Of a stretch of DNA of 8,699 bases, positions 1 through 5,761 are shown in pieces. The notes under the pieces are model-generated. The model was not told where the DNA came from. It saw only the letters and a program-made list of their open reading frames with translations, and ran no database searches. Position numbers and translations under genes: made by a program. Every line of letters starts with the position of its first letter. Position 1 is the first letter of the stretch. This stretch comes from Candidatus Tectimicrobiota bacterium (GTDB lineage: Bacteria > JACPSX01): positions 1 through 8,699 of the forward strand of contig JACPSX010000015.1 in assembly GCA_016193065.1 (NCBI GenBank), given 5' to 3'.

Positions 1-1443
1 AATGGTCCGGGCCACCTTGAGGATGCGTTGGTGTCCCCGGGCGCTCAAACCCAGCTTCTCCACCGCCAGCTCCAGGAGCTTTTCTCCTTGCAGGTCAATC
101 CGGCAGTACCGCCGGGTATGCCGCGGCGCCATGTGCGCATTGCAAAAAATCCTGTCCCGGGCAAACCGTCGCTGCTGGCAGTGGCGGGCTCGCTCCACAC
201 GGCGGGCAATCTCCGCCGAACTCTCTGCTCCTCCCTCCCCGGCCATCTCCTGGTACTTGAGGGCGGGCACTTCGATGTGAATGTCAATGCGGTCCAGCAT
301 GGGCCCTGAAATCCGGTCCCGATAGCGCTTGATCTCCAGGGGTGTGCACTGACACGATCTTGTAGGATCAGTATGGTGCCCGCACGGGCAGGGATTCATG
401 GCCGCCACAAGAGTGAAGCGGCATGGGAATGTGAGAGACATGGAAGCACGGGCGATGGTCACCCTGCCATCTTCAAGGGGCTGGCGCAGGACCTCGAGAA
501 CATTGCGGCGGAATTCGGGGAATTCGTCCAGGAAAAGAATTCCATTGTGAGCGAGGCTGGCCTCTCCCGGAGCAGGTACCGTGCCTCCGCCAATCAGGCC
601 CGCATCGGAGATGGTGTGGTGGGGAGACCGGAAGGGGCGCATCGTGATGAGGGCTTTCCCCTTCGGGATGATTCCCATGACGCTGTGGACCCGGGTCACC
701 TCCAAGGCCTCCTCCAACGTAAGCGGAGGCAGGATCGTCGGGAGACGGCGGGCCAGCATTGATTTTCCCGCCCCGGGGGGACCGATCATCAAGATGTTGT
801 GTCCTCCTGCCGCTGCCACCTCCAGCGCCCTCTTGACGTGGTGCTGACCCCGCACCTCGGAAAAATCCACTTCGCAGCTTGAATCCCCTTCGAAGAGTTC
901 GCTCACCTCCACCCGGGCTTCGGGCAAGGCAGTCTCCCCATTCAGATAGGAAACGAGTTGGGCCAGGTTCTCCACCCCGATCACTTTAATCCCCTGTACG
1001 ACGGCTGCCTCCGGGGCATTCTCCACCGGGACAATCACCTTCAGGTACCCGCCACGCTGGGCAGCCACCGTGATCGGCAGGATTCCCCGCGTCCCCTTGA
1101 CCCGCCCGTCCAGGGAGAGCTCCCCAAAGAAGAGAACGCCCGAGACGCTCTCGACTGGGACAAGACCGGTGGCCGTCAGAATCCCCACGGCAATAGGCAG
1201 ATCAAAGGAGGTCCCCTCCTTGCGCAGGTCCGCCGGGGCCAGATTCACCGTGATCCGGCGCTGTGGAAAGGAGAAACCGCTGTTCGTGATGGCCGCCTTG
1301 ACCCGGTCCCGGCTCTCCCGCACGCTCGCATCCGGCAAGCCCACCGTGGAGAAAGTGGGGAGTCCCAGAGCCAGATCCACTTCCACCTCTATGGGGCAGG
1401 CCTCGACCCCAAGCACCGTAGCACTGTGAACTCGGGCAAGCAT
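1..1443 (-). CDS. comM: ComM/YifB-family Mg-chelatase-like AAA+ ATPase (3' end cut by window start)
   Basis: This AAA+ protein belongs to the YifB/ComM family. In naturally transformable bacteria ComM is a helicase that promotes branch migration of incoming DNA; many non-competent bacteria also keep the gene. The reading frame is open from the ATG at 1443 to base 1, giving 481 residues; full-length relatives have about 500-510, so only the extreme C-terminus is missing. The N-terminal Lon-S5-like ChlI domain spans about residues 1-180. The Walker A motif GPPGAGKS is at 221-228 and Walker B ILFLDE at 302-307. The family's cysteine cluster, NPCPCG at 350-355 followed by CQC at 364-366, is intact, as is GPMLDRIDIH after it. 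The start is supported by GGAGG 7 nt upstream (1451-1455). It is transcribed away from the MetE-like gene. The family call is firm; a role in competence is inference, since no other competence gene is visible. Confidence 0.96.
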   Translation of the reverse strand, partial: MLARVHSATVLGVEACPIEVEVDLALGLPTFSTVGLPDASVRESRDRVKAAITNSGFSFPQRRITVNLAPADLRKEGTSFDLPIAVGILTATGLVPVESVSGVLFFGELSLDGRVKGTRGILPITVAAQRGGYLKVIVPVENAPEAAVVQGIKVIGVENLAQLVSYLNGETALPEARVEVSELFEGDSSCEVDFSEVRGQHHVKRALEVAAAGGHNILMIGPPGAGKSMLARRLPTILPPLTLEEALEVTRVHSVMGIIPKGKALITMRPFRSPHHTISDAGLIGGGTVPAPGEASLAHNGILFLDEFPEFRRNVLEVLRQPLEDGRVTIARASMSLTFPCRFTLVAAMNPCPCGHHTDPTRSCQCTPLEIKRYRDRISGPMLDRIDIHIEVPALKYQEMAGEGGAESSAEIARRVERARHCQQRRFARDRIFCNAHMAPRHTRRYCRIDLQGEKLLELAVEKLGLSARGHQRILKVARTI

Positions 1444-1527
1444 TCAGCGACCTCCAACAACAGACTCGGCGCGGTTGTTTCCGCACAAACCTCTCATGCG
1501 AATTTCAGATCAGGATTGAATTACCCC

Positions 1528-1581
1528 ATGGACGAGCAAAAGAAATACCAAGAAAAGGCAGAGCACCAAAAAAAGCAGTAA
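1528..1581 (+). other. 17-codon charged micro-ORF, possible gene remnant
   Basis: An ATG at 1528 opens a 17-residue frame, MDEQKKYQEKAEHQKKQ, ending in TAA. Composition is almost entirely Lys, Glu, Gln and polar residues, unlike the Pro/Arg-rich shadow frames around it. It recalls from memory the N-terminus of small bacterial coiled-coil proteins, but that is only an impression. The only ribosome-binding candidate is AGGA at 1512-1515, 12 nt upstream, which is weak. A run of seven A near the end (within CACCAAAAAAAGCAG) is a possible frameshift site, but the neighbouring frame downstream does not continue a coiled coil. It may be a decayed fragment or chance. Confidence 0.15.
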
Positions 1582-1645
1582 GCCCAAGTTATTCAGGTGC
1601 CTGCAGGATTTGACCGCTCATCGGGAAGAGGAGCCGAAATCCTGG

Positions 1646-1676
1646 GTTGCACAGTTTATTGTGCAGATCGCACAAT
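1646..1676. repeat. Nested inverted repeats upstream of the MetE-like gene (copy 1 of a shared palindrome)
   Basis: TGCACA (1648-1653) and TGTGCA (1660-1665) are perfect inverted arms around a 6-base spacer. Overlapping them, ATTGTGC (1658-1664) and GCACAAT (1670-1676) form a second perfect 7-bp inverted repeat around AGATC. The middle TGTGC is shared, so only one pairing can form at a time. The site lies about 215-245 bases before the ATG of the MetE-like gene. A second copy of GTTGCACA-N6-TGTGCAG occurs at 3165-3185. The form fits binding sites of a dimeric regulator, with three half-sites in alternating orientation. I do not recognise the regulator; MetJ and MetR box consensus sequences do not match. 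Confidence 0.6.
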
Positions 1677-1879
1677 TTTCGATGCACTCATATCGCGCGT
1701 TCGGAGGAGCCGCCAGAATGTTTCTTGCTGGGAGACCCTCTTGGTATGAACCTGGGAAAGCATTCACCGATCTCCTGCGGATTGCCATTTGTTTGGCTTG
1801 AAACGGTGCGGACTCCGTGGTAGGAATCGGGTATCGTTTAACCCTAGAGAAATCCGGGAAAACACAGCCCATAGAGCGC

Positions 1880-1884
1880 GGAGG
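1880..1884 (+). promoter_or_regulatory. Ribosome binding site fixing the start of the MetE-like gene
   Basis: GGAGG lies 7 nt upstream of the ATG at 1892. The frame is open further upstream to an ATG at 1817, but the extra 25 residues have no Shine-Dalgarno sequence and do not look like the family. Homologues begin close to the RTDVVGS motif, which here follows the ATG at 1892 by seven residues. This site therefore decides in favour of 1892. Confidence 0.8.
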
Positions 1885-1891
1885 ATCCCAG

Positions 1892-3037
1892 ATGAAAGTA
1901 CCGGCTTCGATCAGAACGGATGTCGTGGGAAGCCTGTTGCGTCCCCCTTACCTCAAGGAAGCCCGGCTGAGCCATGACGAGGGAAAGATCGGAGCAGAAG
2001 AGTTCCGAGCCGTGGAGGACCGGGCGATCCGCGAGGCGGTGCGGCTCCAGGAGGAAGCAGGGCTCGATGTCGTCACGGACGGGGAGTTTCGCCGTCTCAA
2101 CTTCCAGGACAGCTTCGGCGCCTCCGTGAGCGGTTTTGAAGCGAGCCGGGGCGATATGCGGCGCGTTGCCGGAATGTCCGAGGGAGGAAAGCCTCTCGAG
2201 AGATGGGAGATCCCCCTGACGGAACCCAAGGGGATCGTGATGCTGAACCGCCGCCCCGTCGTGGAGCGCCTCAGTCTGGCCCGCAACGGTCCTCTGGAGG
2301 AATACCGTTTCGTCAGCCAGGTCGCACGCAAGCCCGCCAAGGTGACCCTGATCGGGCCTGACCGCATCTGCCAGCGCTTCGACCACTCCGCTTCCACCTC
2401 CGTGTACCCGACCGTTGATGATTTCCTGGCCGACGTTGTGGAGATCGAGCGGCAGATGATCCGGGATCTGGTGGAGGCCGGCTGCCCATACATTCAGATC
2501 GATGCTCCTGGGTATACCGCCTACGTGGACCCACCGTCCCTCCAGGCCATGCGGGAACGCGGGGAGGACCCCATGGCGAACTTTACTCGTTCTCTCAAAG
2601 CCGACAACAAGATCCTGCGGGGCTTCGAAGGTATCACCTTTGGGATCCACCTGTGCCGTGGAAACCAGCGCAGCATGTGGCACCGGGAAGGGACCTACGA
2701 CGCGATTGCTGAACGGCTCTTCACGGAATTGAACCACCATCGATTTCTGTTGGAATACGACAGCCCCCGTGCCGGAGGCTTCGAGCCCTTGCGTTTTGTG
2801 CCGAAGGGAAAAGTAGTCGTTCTGGGCTTGGTCAGCACCAAGGTTCCCCAGATGGAAACCATCGAAGGCCTCAAGGGGCGCATCGAAGAGGCCAGCAAGT
2901 TCGTGCCCCTGGAGCAACTAGCCATCAGCCCCCAGTGCGGCTTTGCCTCCGACGTGGTGGGCAACCTGATCAGCGCAGACGATCAGAAGCGAAAGCTCGA
3001 ACTCGTCGTAGAAACCGCCCGCCAGGTCTGGGGATAA
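1892..3037 (+). CDS. Stand-alone MetE catalytic-domain-like zinc methyltransferase (cobalamin-independent methionine synthase II-like family)
   Basis: The 381-residue product matches the C-terminal, zinc-binding barrel of cobalamin-independent methionine synthase and lacks the N-terminal half of full-length MetE (about 750 residues). Predicted zinc ligands are in order: His253 and Cys255 in GIHLCRGN, Glu288 in LLEYD and Cys349 in SPQCGFAS, matching the His-Cys-Glu-Cys set of MetE. Other family landmarks are RTDVVGSLLRPP (8-19), DGEF (63-66), QID (202-204) and LGLVSTK (311-317). Where MetE has the segment QIDEPA, this protein has QIDAPG. The fold transfers a methyl or alkyl group to a thiolate held on zinc; related enzymes include core-MetE proteins and epoxyalkane:coenzyme M transferase. 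Databases often label such short proteins as homocysteine methyltransferases, but the methyl donor and thiol acceptor are not known from sequence. It is monocistronic, flanked by opposite-strand genes and by two copies of one palindrome. Confidence 0.88.
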   Translation: MKVPASIRTDVVGSLLRPPYLKEARLSHDEGKIGAEEFRAVEDRAIREAVRLQEEAGLDVVTDGEFRRLNFQDSFGASVSGFEASRGDMRRVAGMSEGGKPLERWEIPLTEPKGIVMLNRRPVVERLSLARNGPLEEYRFVSQVARKPAKVTLIGPDRICQRFDHSASTSVYPTVDDFLADVVEIERQMIRDLVEAGCPYIQIDAPGYTAYVDPPSLQAMRERGEDPMANFTRSLKADNKILRGFEGITFGIHLCRGNQRSMWHREGTYDAIAERLFTELNHHRFLLEYDSPRAGGFEPLRFVPKGKVVVLGLVSTKVPQMETIEGLKGRIEEASKFVPLEQLAISPQCGFASDVVGNLISADDQKRKLELVVETARQVWG

Positions 3038-3164
3038 AGTGCAGATCAGCTCGCCAGTGCGCGGATTGCAAATAACTGCACCGTCCGGTGATCTCCCGCC
3101 ATGTTCATCTCAGCTAGATAGCAGTCGCAACAGCCCCGGGAGCAGAACCGCCGGGACCTTTGAA

Positions 3165-3185
3165 GTTGCACAATTGCCTGTGCAG
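3165..3185. repeat. Inverted repeat in the convergent gap (copy 2 of a shared palindrome)
   Basis: TGCACA (3167-3172) and TGTGCA (3179-3184) form a perfect palindrome with a 6-base spacer. Including flanks, GTTGCACA and TGTGCAG are identical to the copy at 1646-1666, with the same spacing and two of six spacer bases also shared. It lies about 130 bases after the stop of the MetE-like gene and about 60 bases past the stop of the convergent hydrolase gene. There is no T-run beside it, so it does not look like an intrinsic terminator. Apart from this site, the 205-base gap (3038-3242) holds no gene that I can support. Confidence 0.6.
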
Positions 3186-3242
3186 TGAGGTTGCTATCAC
3201 CGCGGGCGACTCCAAAGGAATTTTCACTCCATCCAGGTGTAC

Positions 3243-3902
3243 CTACTTCCCCGTGGGGGAAGAGGCCGAGAGTTCCACCGTCTCTCCCCGCAGGGCGGCC
3301 AGGAGGCTGCGGGACTGGGCCACTTCCCCGAAGTACTTGCTGATGTTCAGCAGGGTACCCTGGTGTTCTTCGGGTGAGGTCGCGGCGCAGCAGTCTTCCA
3401 CCAGGATCACCTGGTAGTCCTTCATGAAGGCATGCCGGGCGGTGGACTCTACGCAGACGTTGGTGGCCACCCCCGTGAGCAGGAGATGGGAGACCTTGTG
3501 GCTGCGCAGGATGAGATCCAGATCCGTGTCGATAAAGGCGCTGTAGCGGTGCTTGATGACGACGCGGTCCGCCGGCGTGGGTTGCACCTGGTAAAATTCA
3601 GCCCCCCAACTCCCCTCCACGCAAATGGGGACGATCTTCTCCGTTCCGCGGCGCAGGCGCCGGGTCAGCCAGGTGGGGGAGTTCGTCCACTCGCTGTGCT
3701 GGGTGCGGATGAAGAGGACCGTTATACCCGGCTGTCTGGCCTCTTCTATGAACGAAACCAGGCGGGGAACCATGTCCTGAATGCTCTGCAGGGGAATCCC
3801 CATTTGACCAAAAGACCCCCGGTCATGACAGTAATCATTCTGGACATCGATCACGAGGAGCCAGGTATTCTTCGGATCCAGGTGGAAAGCGTTGGATGCC
3901 AT
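3243..3902 (-). CDS. Isochorismatase-fold cysteine hydrolase, RutB-like
   Basis: The 219-residue protein is a cytoplasmic cysteine amidohydrolase of the isochorismatase superfamily. The catalytic triad is visible: Asp19 in LVIDVQNDY, Lys117 in VIKHRYSAF and Cys150 in GVATNVCVEST, with the usual cis-peptide GVAT segment before the cysteine. The run from HRYSAF through TNVCVESTARHAF, and LLNISKYFG near the C-terminus, resemble ureidoacrylate amidohydrolase RutB more than nicotinamidase or true isochorismatase. The family usually has about 180-240 residues, so the length is normal. The ATG at 3902 has AGGAGG nearby, with GGAGG at 3909-3913 and a 6-nt spacer. No other rut pyrimidine-degradation gene is in the window, so the amide or carbamate substrate is unassigned. 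It stands alone, convergent with the MetE-like gene and divergent from the polyprenyl synthase operon. Confidence 0.9.
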   Translation of the reverse strand: MASNAFHLDPKNTWLLVIDVQNDYCHDRGSFGQMGIPLQSIQDMVPRLVSFIEEARQPGITVLFIRTQHSEWTNSPTWLTRRLRRGTEKIVPICVEGSWGAEFYQVQPTPADRVVIKHRYSAFIDTDLDLILRSHKVSHLLLTGVATNVCVESTARHAFMKDYQVILVEDCCAATSPEEHQGTLLNISKYFGEVAQSRSLLAALRGETVELSASSPTGK

Positions 3903-4025
3903 CGGCCGCCTCCTTCCGGAAAAAAGAGGGTGTTTGGACTGGGTTCAAGGCCGGATGTTCGGTGTTTAGCAAAATCGCTCTGCGGGGTCAAGGGAATTCA
4001 GGGAACACGGACGGCAAGCGTTCGG

Positions 4026-4046
4026 CAGTCAGCAATCAGCCGTCAG
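4026..4046. repeat. Three tandem copies of a degenerate heptamer
   Basis: CAGTCAG, CAATCAG and CCGTCAG follow one another without gaps, all fitting CNNTCAG. Similar short CAGTCAG-type microrepeats occur in intergenic DNA of various GC-rich bacteria. This may be a short remnant of replication slippage; no function is evident. Confidence 0.4.
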
Positions 4047-4067
4047 GTCAAGGCAGAGGGAGTACCG

Positions 4068-4080
4068 CTTAATGATTAAG
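4068..4080. promoter_or_regulatory. 13-bp AT-rich palindrome, possible operator
   Basis: CTTAAT-G-ATTAAG is a perfect inverted repeat with a single central base, in otherwise GC-rich DNA. It lies about 66 bases upstream of the predicted -35 element of the six-gene unit and about 165 bases upstream of the hydrolase start. The position suits an activator or a regulator of either divergent gene. I do not recognise the binding protein. Confidence 0.4.
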
Positions 4081-4111
4081 ATGTTGAGGGGGAATGATCG
4101 GCACACAAAGG

Positions 4112-4134
4112 GTCCGGCGGGAGGCAGTCCGGAC
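4112..4134. repeat. GTCCGG/CCGGAC inverted repeat
   Basis: GTCCGG (4112-4117) and CCGGAC (4129-4134) form a perfect 6-bp inverted repeat around 11 bases, ending 12 bases before the predicted -35 element. It could be an operator close to the promoter, but arms this short and GC-rich can arise by chance. Confidence 0.3.
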
Positions 4135-4146
4135 AGGAAAAATGCC

Positions 4147-4176
4147 TTGACAATACGCAGATTTGTCCCATAGTAT
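4147..4176 (+). promoter_or_regulatory. Sigma70-like promoter of the six-gene unit
   Basis: TTGACA (4147-4152) is a perfect -35 element. TAGTAT (4171-4176), 18 bases downstream, matches four of six -10 consensus bases. Transcription would begin near 4183, about 50 bases before the ATG at 4233. It is the best promoter-like pair I found in the window and sits at the head of the only multigene run. Confidence 0.55.
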
Positions 4177-4187
4177 CCTACACTTAC

Positions 4188-4216
4188 GGCATCTCTGCGG
4201 GTCCTGCAGGGATGCC
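4188..4216 (+). promoter_or_regulatory. Strong stem-loop in the 5' leader of the polyprenyl synthase gene
   Basis: GGCATC (4188-4193) pairs with GATGCC (4211-4216), T4194 forms a wobble with G4210, and CTGC (4195-4198) pairs with GCAG (4206-4209). The result is an uninterrupted 11-bp stem with a 7-base loop (4199-4205). It begins about five bases after the predicted transcription start. The ATG at 4212 is inside the stem, arguing against its use, while the likely ribosome binding site GGCGGG (4220-4225) starts three bases past the stem. It could stabilise the 5' end of the mRNA or limit ribosome access. There is no following T-run, so it is not an intrinsic terminator. Confidence 0.6.
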
Positions 4217-4232
4217 ACCGGCGGGCGAATTC

Positions 4233-5210
4233 ATGACATTTCCTGATGTCCTAAAGCTCCTGCAAGACGACCTCCAGGCCGTAGAACGCGCAATTCAGGG
4301 GAACTTCACCTCGGACGTGAGCCTGATCCCCATCATCGGCCGCTATCTCTCCCAGGGGGGAGGCAAACGTATCCGTCCGGTCCTGGTGCTCATCAGCTCC
4401 AAGCTGTGTGGTTACCAGGGGGGAAACCGCCACATACTCTACTCCTGCATCGTCGAATTCATTCACACCGCCACCTTGCTGCACGACGATGTGGTGGACG
4501 GTGCCGACAAGCGGCGGGGAAACCCCTCGGCGAACTCGAAGTGGGGGAACGAGGCCAGCGTCCTGGTGGGGGACTTCCTGTTCTCGAAGTCTTTTGCCCT
4601 CATGACGAACGACGGCGACCAGCGCACCCTGGATGCCATGTCGGACACCACACTGAAGCTGGCCGAAGGGGAGGTTTTGGAGCTCGTCAAGACCTGCGAC
4701 GTGGAGACGGCAGAAAACGAATACCTGGACGTGGCCTTCCGCAAGACGGCGGCGCTTATTTCGACCTGCTGCCGTCTTGGAGCCCTTCTTGCCAAAGCGA
4801 GTCCCGAGAGAGAGAAAGCCCTCCTCGCCTTCGGGACCCAGGTGGGCCTGGCTTTCCAACTTGTCGATGACGCCCTGGACTACATGGCCAGCGAGGAGCG
4901 CTTGGGGAAGCCCGTGGGCAAGGATCTCCAGGAGGGGCACGTCACTCTCCCTCTGATTCACACCTACGGGCAGGCCGCTGCAAAAGAGCGCGAGGAGATC
5001 CGCACCATCGTTGCTTCCGACGTGATTTCGGAGCCACAGCTCAAGCGCATCCTGGAGTTAATTGACGCGTACGGCGGGATCGACTATACCATGAACCGGG
5101 CCAGAAGCCTGGTAGCCCAGGCCAAGCGGGAGATCGAGATTTTCGAGGACTCCCGTTATCTACAGGCCCTCCGCACGGTGGCCGATTACATTGTGGAGAG
5201 GGATCAATAG
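4233..5210 (+). CDS. ispB: Long-chain all-trans polyprenyl diphosphate synthase (IspB-like)
   Basis: The 325-residue enzyme condenses isopentenyl diphosphate units onto an allylic starter to make the long polyprenyl tail of respiratory quinones. Family motifs are in place: GGGKRIRP (42-49), the first aspartate-rich motif DDVVD (85-89) within [11 protein letters not shown], and the second, DDALD (212-216). The residue five positions before the first motif is alanine, as in octaprenyl diphosphate synthase, which permits long products; exact chain length cannot be read. The segment EGHVTLP (234-240) has His236 where relatives usually have lysine. I chose 4233 because it gives a length close to E. 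coli IspB (323) and has GGCGGG 7 nt upstream; the in-frame ATG at 4212 is buried in a hairpin. It heads a probable operon, with the next gene 26 nt downstream. Confidence 0.93.
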   Translation: MTFPDVLKLLQDDLQAVERAIQGNFTSDVSLIPIIGRYLSQGGGKRIRPVLVLISSKLCGYQGGNRHILYSCIVEFIHTATLLHDDVVDGADKRRGNPSANSKWGNEASVLVGDFLFSKSFALMTNDGDQRTLDAMSDTTLKLAEGEVLELVKTCDVETAENEYLDVAFRKTAALISTCCRLGALLAKASPEREKALLAFGTQVGLAFQLVDDALDYMASEERLGKPVGKDLQEGHVTLPLIHTYGQAAAKEREEIRTIVASDVISEPQLKRILELIDAYGGIDYTMNRARSLVAQAKREIEIFEDSRYLQALRTVADYIVERDQ

Positions 5211-5236
5211 AGGGGGCTCTCCTTCCAGGAGATCCG

Positions 5237-5761
5237 ATGAAGGAGCATCCCTACCTCAAGTTGGCAAGAGAGGCAATCCGAACCTACCTGGAGACTTCCG
5301 AGATCTGTTCGCTCCCCGCGCCGCTCTCGGAGGAAATGGAACGTCACGCGGGGACTTTCGTGTCCTTGAAAAAGCGGGAGGAGCTGCGCGGCTGCATCGG
5401 CACTTATCTGCCGAGTCAAAAGAATATCGCTGAAGAGATCATTCACAACGCGATCAGCGCCGCCACCCGGGATCCCCGCTTTCCACCGGTCACTCTCCAG
5501 GAACTGGACAACCTGGAGATCAGCGTCGACGTTCTCGGTCCCCCAACGCCGGTCAAAGCTCTCAATGAACTCGACCCTCGGCAGTATGGTATCATCGTTG
5601 AGCACGAAGGCCGCCGGGGGCTCTTGCTCCCCGATCTCGAAGGGGTGGACACCGTTGAGCAGCAAATCGAGATTGCCCGCAAGAAAGCCGGAATCGGCGC
5701 GGATGACCCCGTCGAGATCCGCAAATTTGAAGTGGTCCGCTACAAGCAAAGATCCCGCTAG
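5237..5761 (+). CDS. AMMECR1-domain protein (AmmeMemoRadiSam system protein A family)
   Basis: This 174-residue protein is a complete AMMECR1 domain. The hallmark LRGCIG is at 50-55, followed by the AxxDPRF element (76-82) and the C-terminal segment [12 protein letters not shown] (128-139). The family is found in all domains of life; its biochemical activity is not established. In many bacteria and archaea it is encoded with a Memo-type dioxygenase-like protein and a radical SAM protein, but neither partner is in this window. The ATG at 5237 has AGGAG five bases upstream, only 26 nt after the polyprenyl synthase stop. Its 3' end overlaps the Maf gene, so co-translation is likely. Family assignment is firm; function is unknown. 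Confidence 0.92.
   Translation: MKEHPYLKLAREAIRTYLETSEICSLPAPLSEEMERHAGTFVSLKKREELRGCIGTYLPSQKNIAEEIIHNAISAATRDPRFPPVTLQELDNLEISVDVLGPPTPVKALNELDPRQYGIIVEHEGRRGLLLPDLEGVDTVEQQIEIARKKAGIGADDPVEIRKFEVVRYKQRSR

Larger units (their letters stand above)
1444..1891. other. Divergent intergenic region between comM and the MetE-like gene
   Basis: This 448-base stretch separates two divergently transcribed genes and must hold both promoters. It is more AT-rich than the flanking genes. I see no convincing coding gene: the open frames here are short, lack Shine-Dalgarno sequences or have no recognisable protein. It contains a 17-codon micro-ORF (1528-1581) and nested inverted repeats at 1646-1676. A possible but poor promoter for the plus strand is TTGAAA at 1798-1803 with TAGGAA 17 nt downstream; only three of six -10 bases match, so I do not call it. 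No riboswitch architecture was recognised in the leader of the MetE-like gene. Confidence 0.6.
3903..4232. other. Divergent regulatory region before the six-gene unit
   Basis: These 330 bases separate the RutB-like gene from the polyprenyl diphosphate synthase gene. No coding gene is supported. From left to right they hold a degenerate tandem 7-mer (4026-4046), a 13-bp AT-rich palindrome (4068-4080), a GTCCGG/CCGGAC inverted repeat (4112-4134), a sigma70-like promoter (4147-4176) and an 11-bp leader hairpin (4188-4216). The promoter of the minus-strand hydrolase gene should also lie here, but I could not identify it. Confidence 0.6.

Noticed and set aside
1473-1491. Small imperfect hairpin in the comM leader
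   Set aside because: Six pairs with a bulge, no conserved riboswitch features and no link to the ribosome binding site; likely chance.
958-1581. 207-residue plus-strand open frame
   Set aside because: Most of it is antisense to comM; only its last residues fall in intergenic DNA, and those are treated as a micro-ORF.
1610-1801. 63-residue plus-strand frame starting at TTG between comM and the MetE-like gene
   Set aside because: No ribosome binding site, no recognisable protein features, and it runs through the nested inverted repeats.
1817-1891. Upstream ATG giving a 25-residue longer MetE-like protein
   Set aside because: No Shine-Dalgarno sequence; the extra residues lack family similarity and a strong GGAGG favours the ATG at 1892.
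1844-2917. 357-residue open frame on the minus strand across the MetE-like gene
   Set aside because: It lies wholly antisense to a gene with intact catalytic residues, has no recognisable motifs and is the kind of long shadow frame expected in GC-rich DNA.
3135-3155. CCCGG/CCGGG hairpin as a terminator between the convergent genes
   Set aside because: Arms are only 5 bp with an 11-base loop and there is no T-run on either strand.
4251-4961. 236-residue minus-strand open frame
   Set aside because: It is antisense to the polyprenyl synthase gene, whose two DDxxD motifs are intact.
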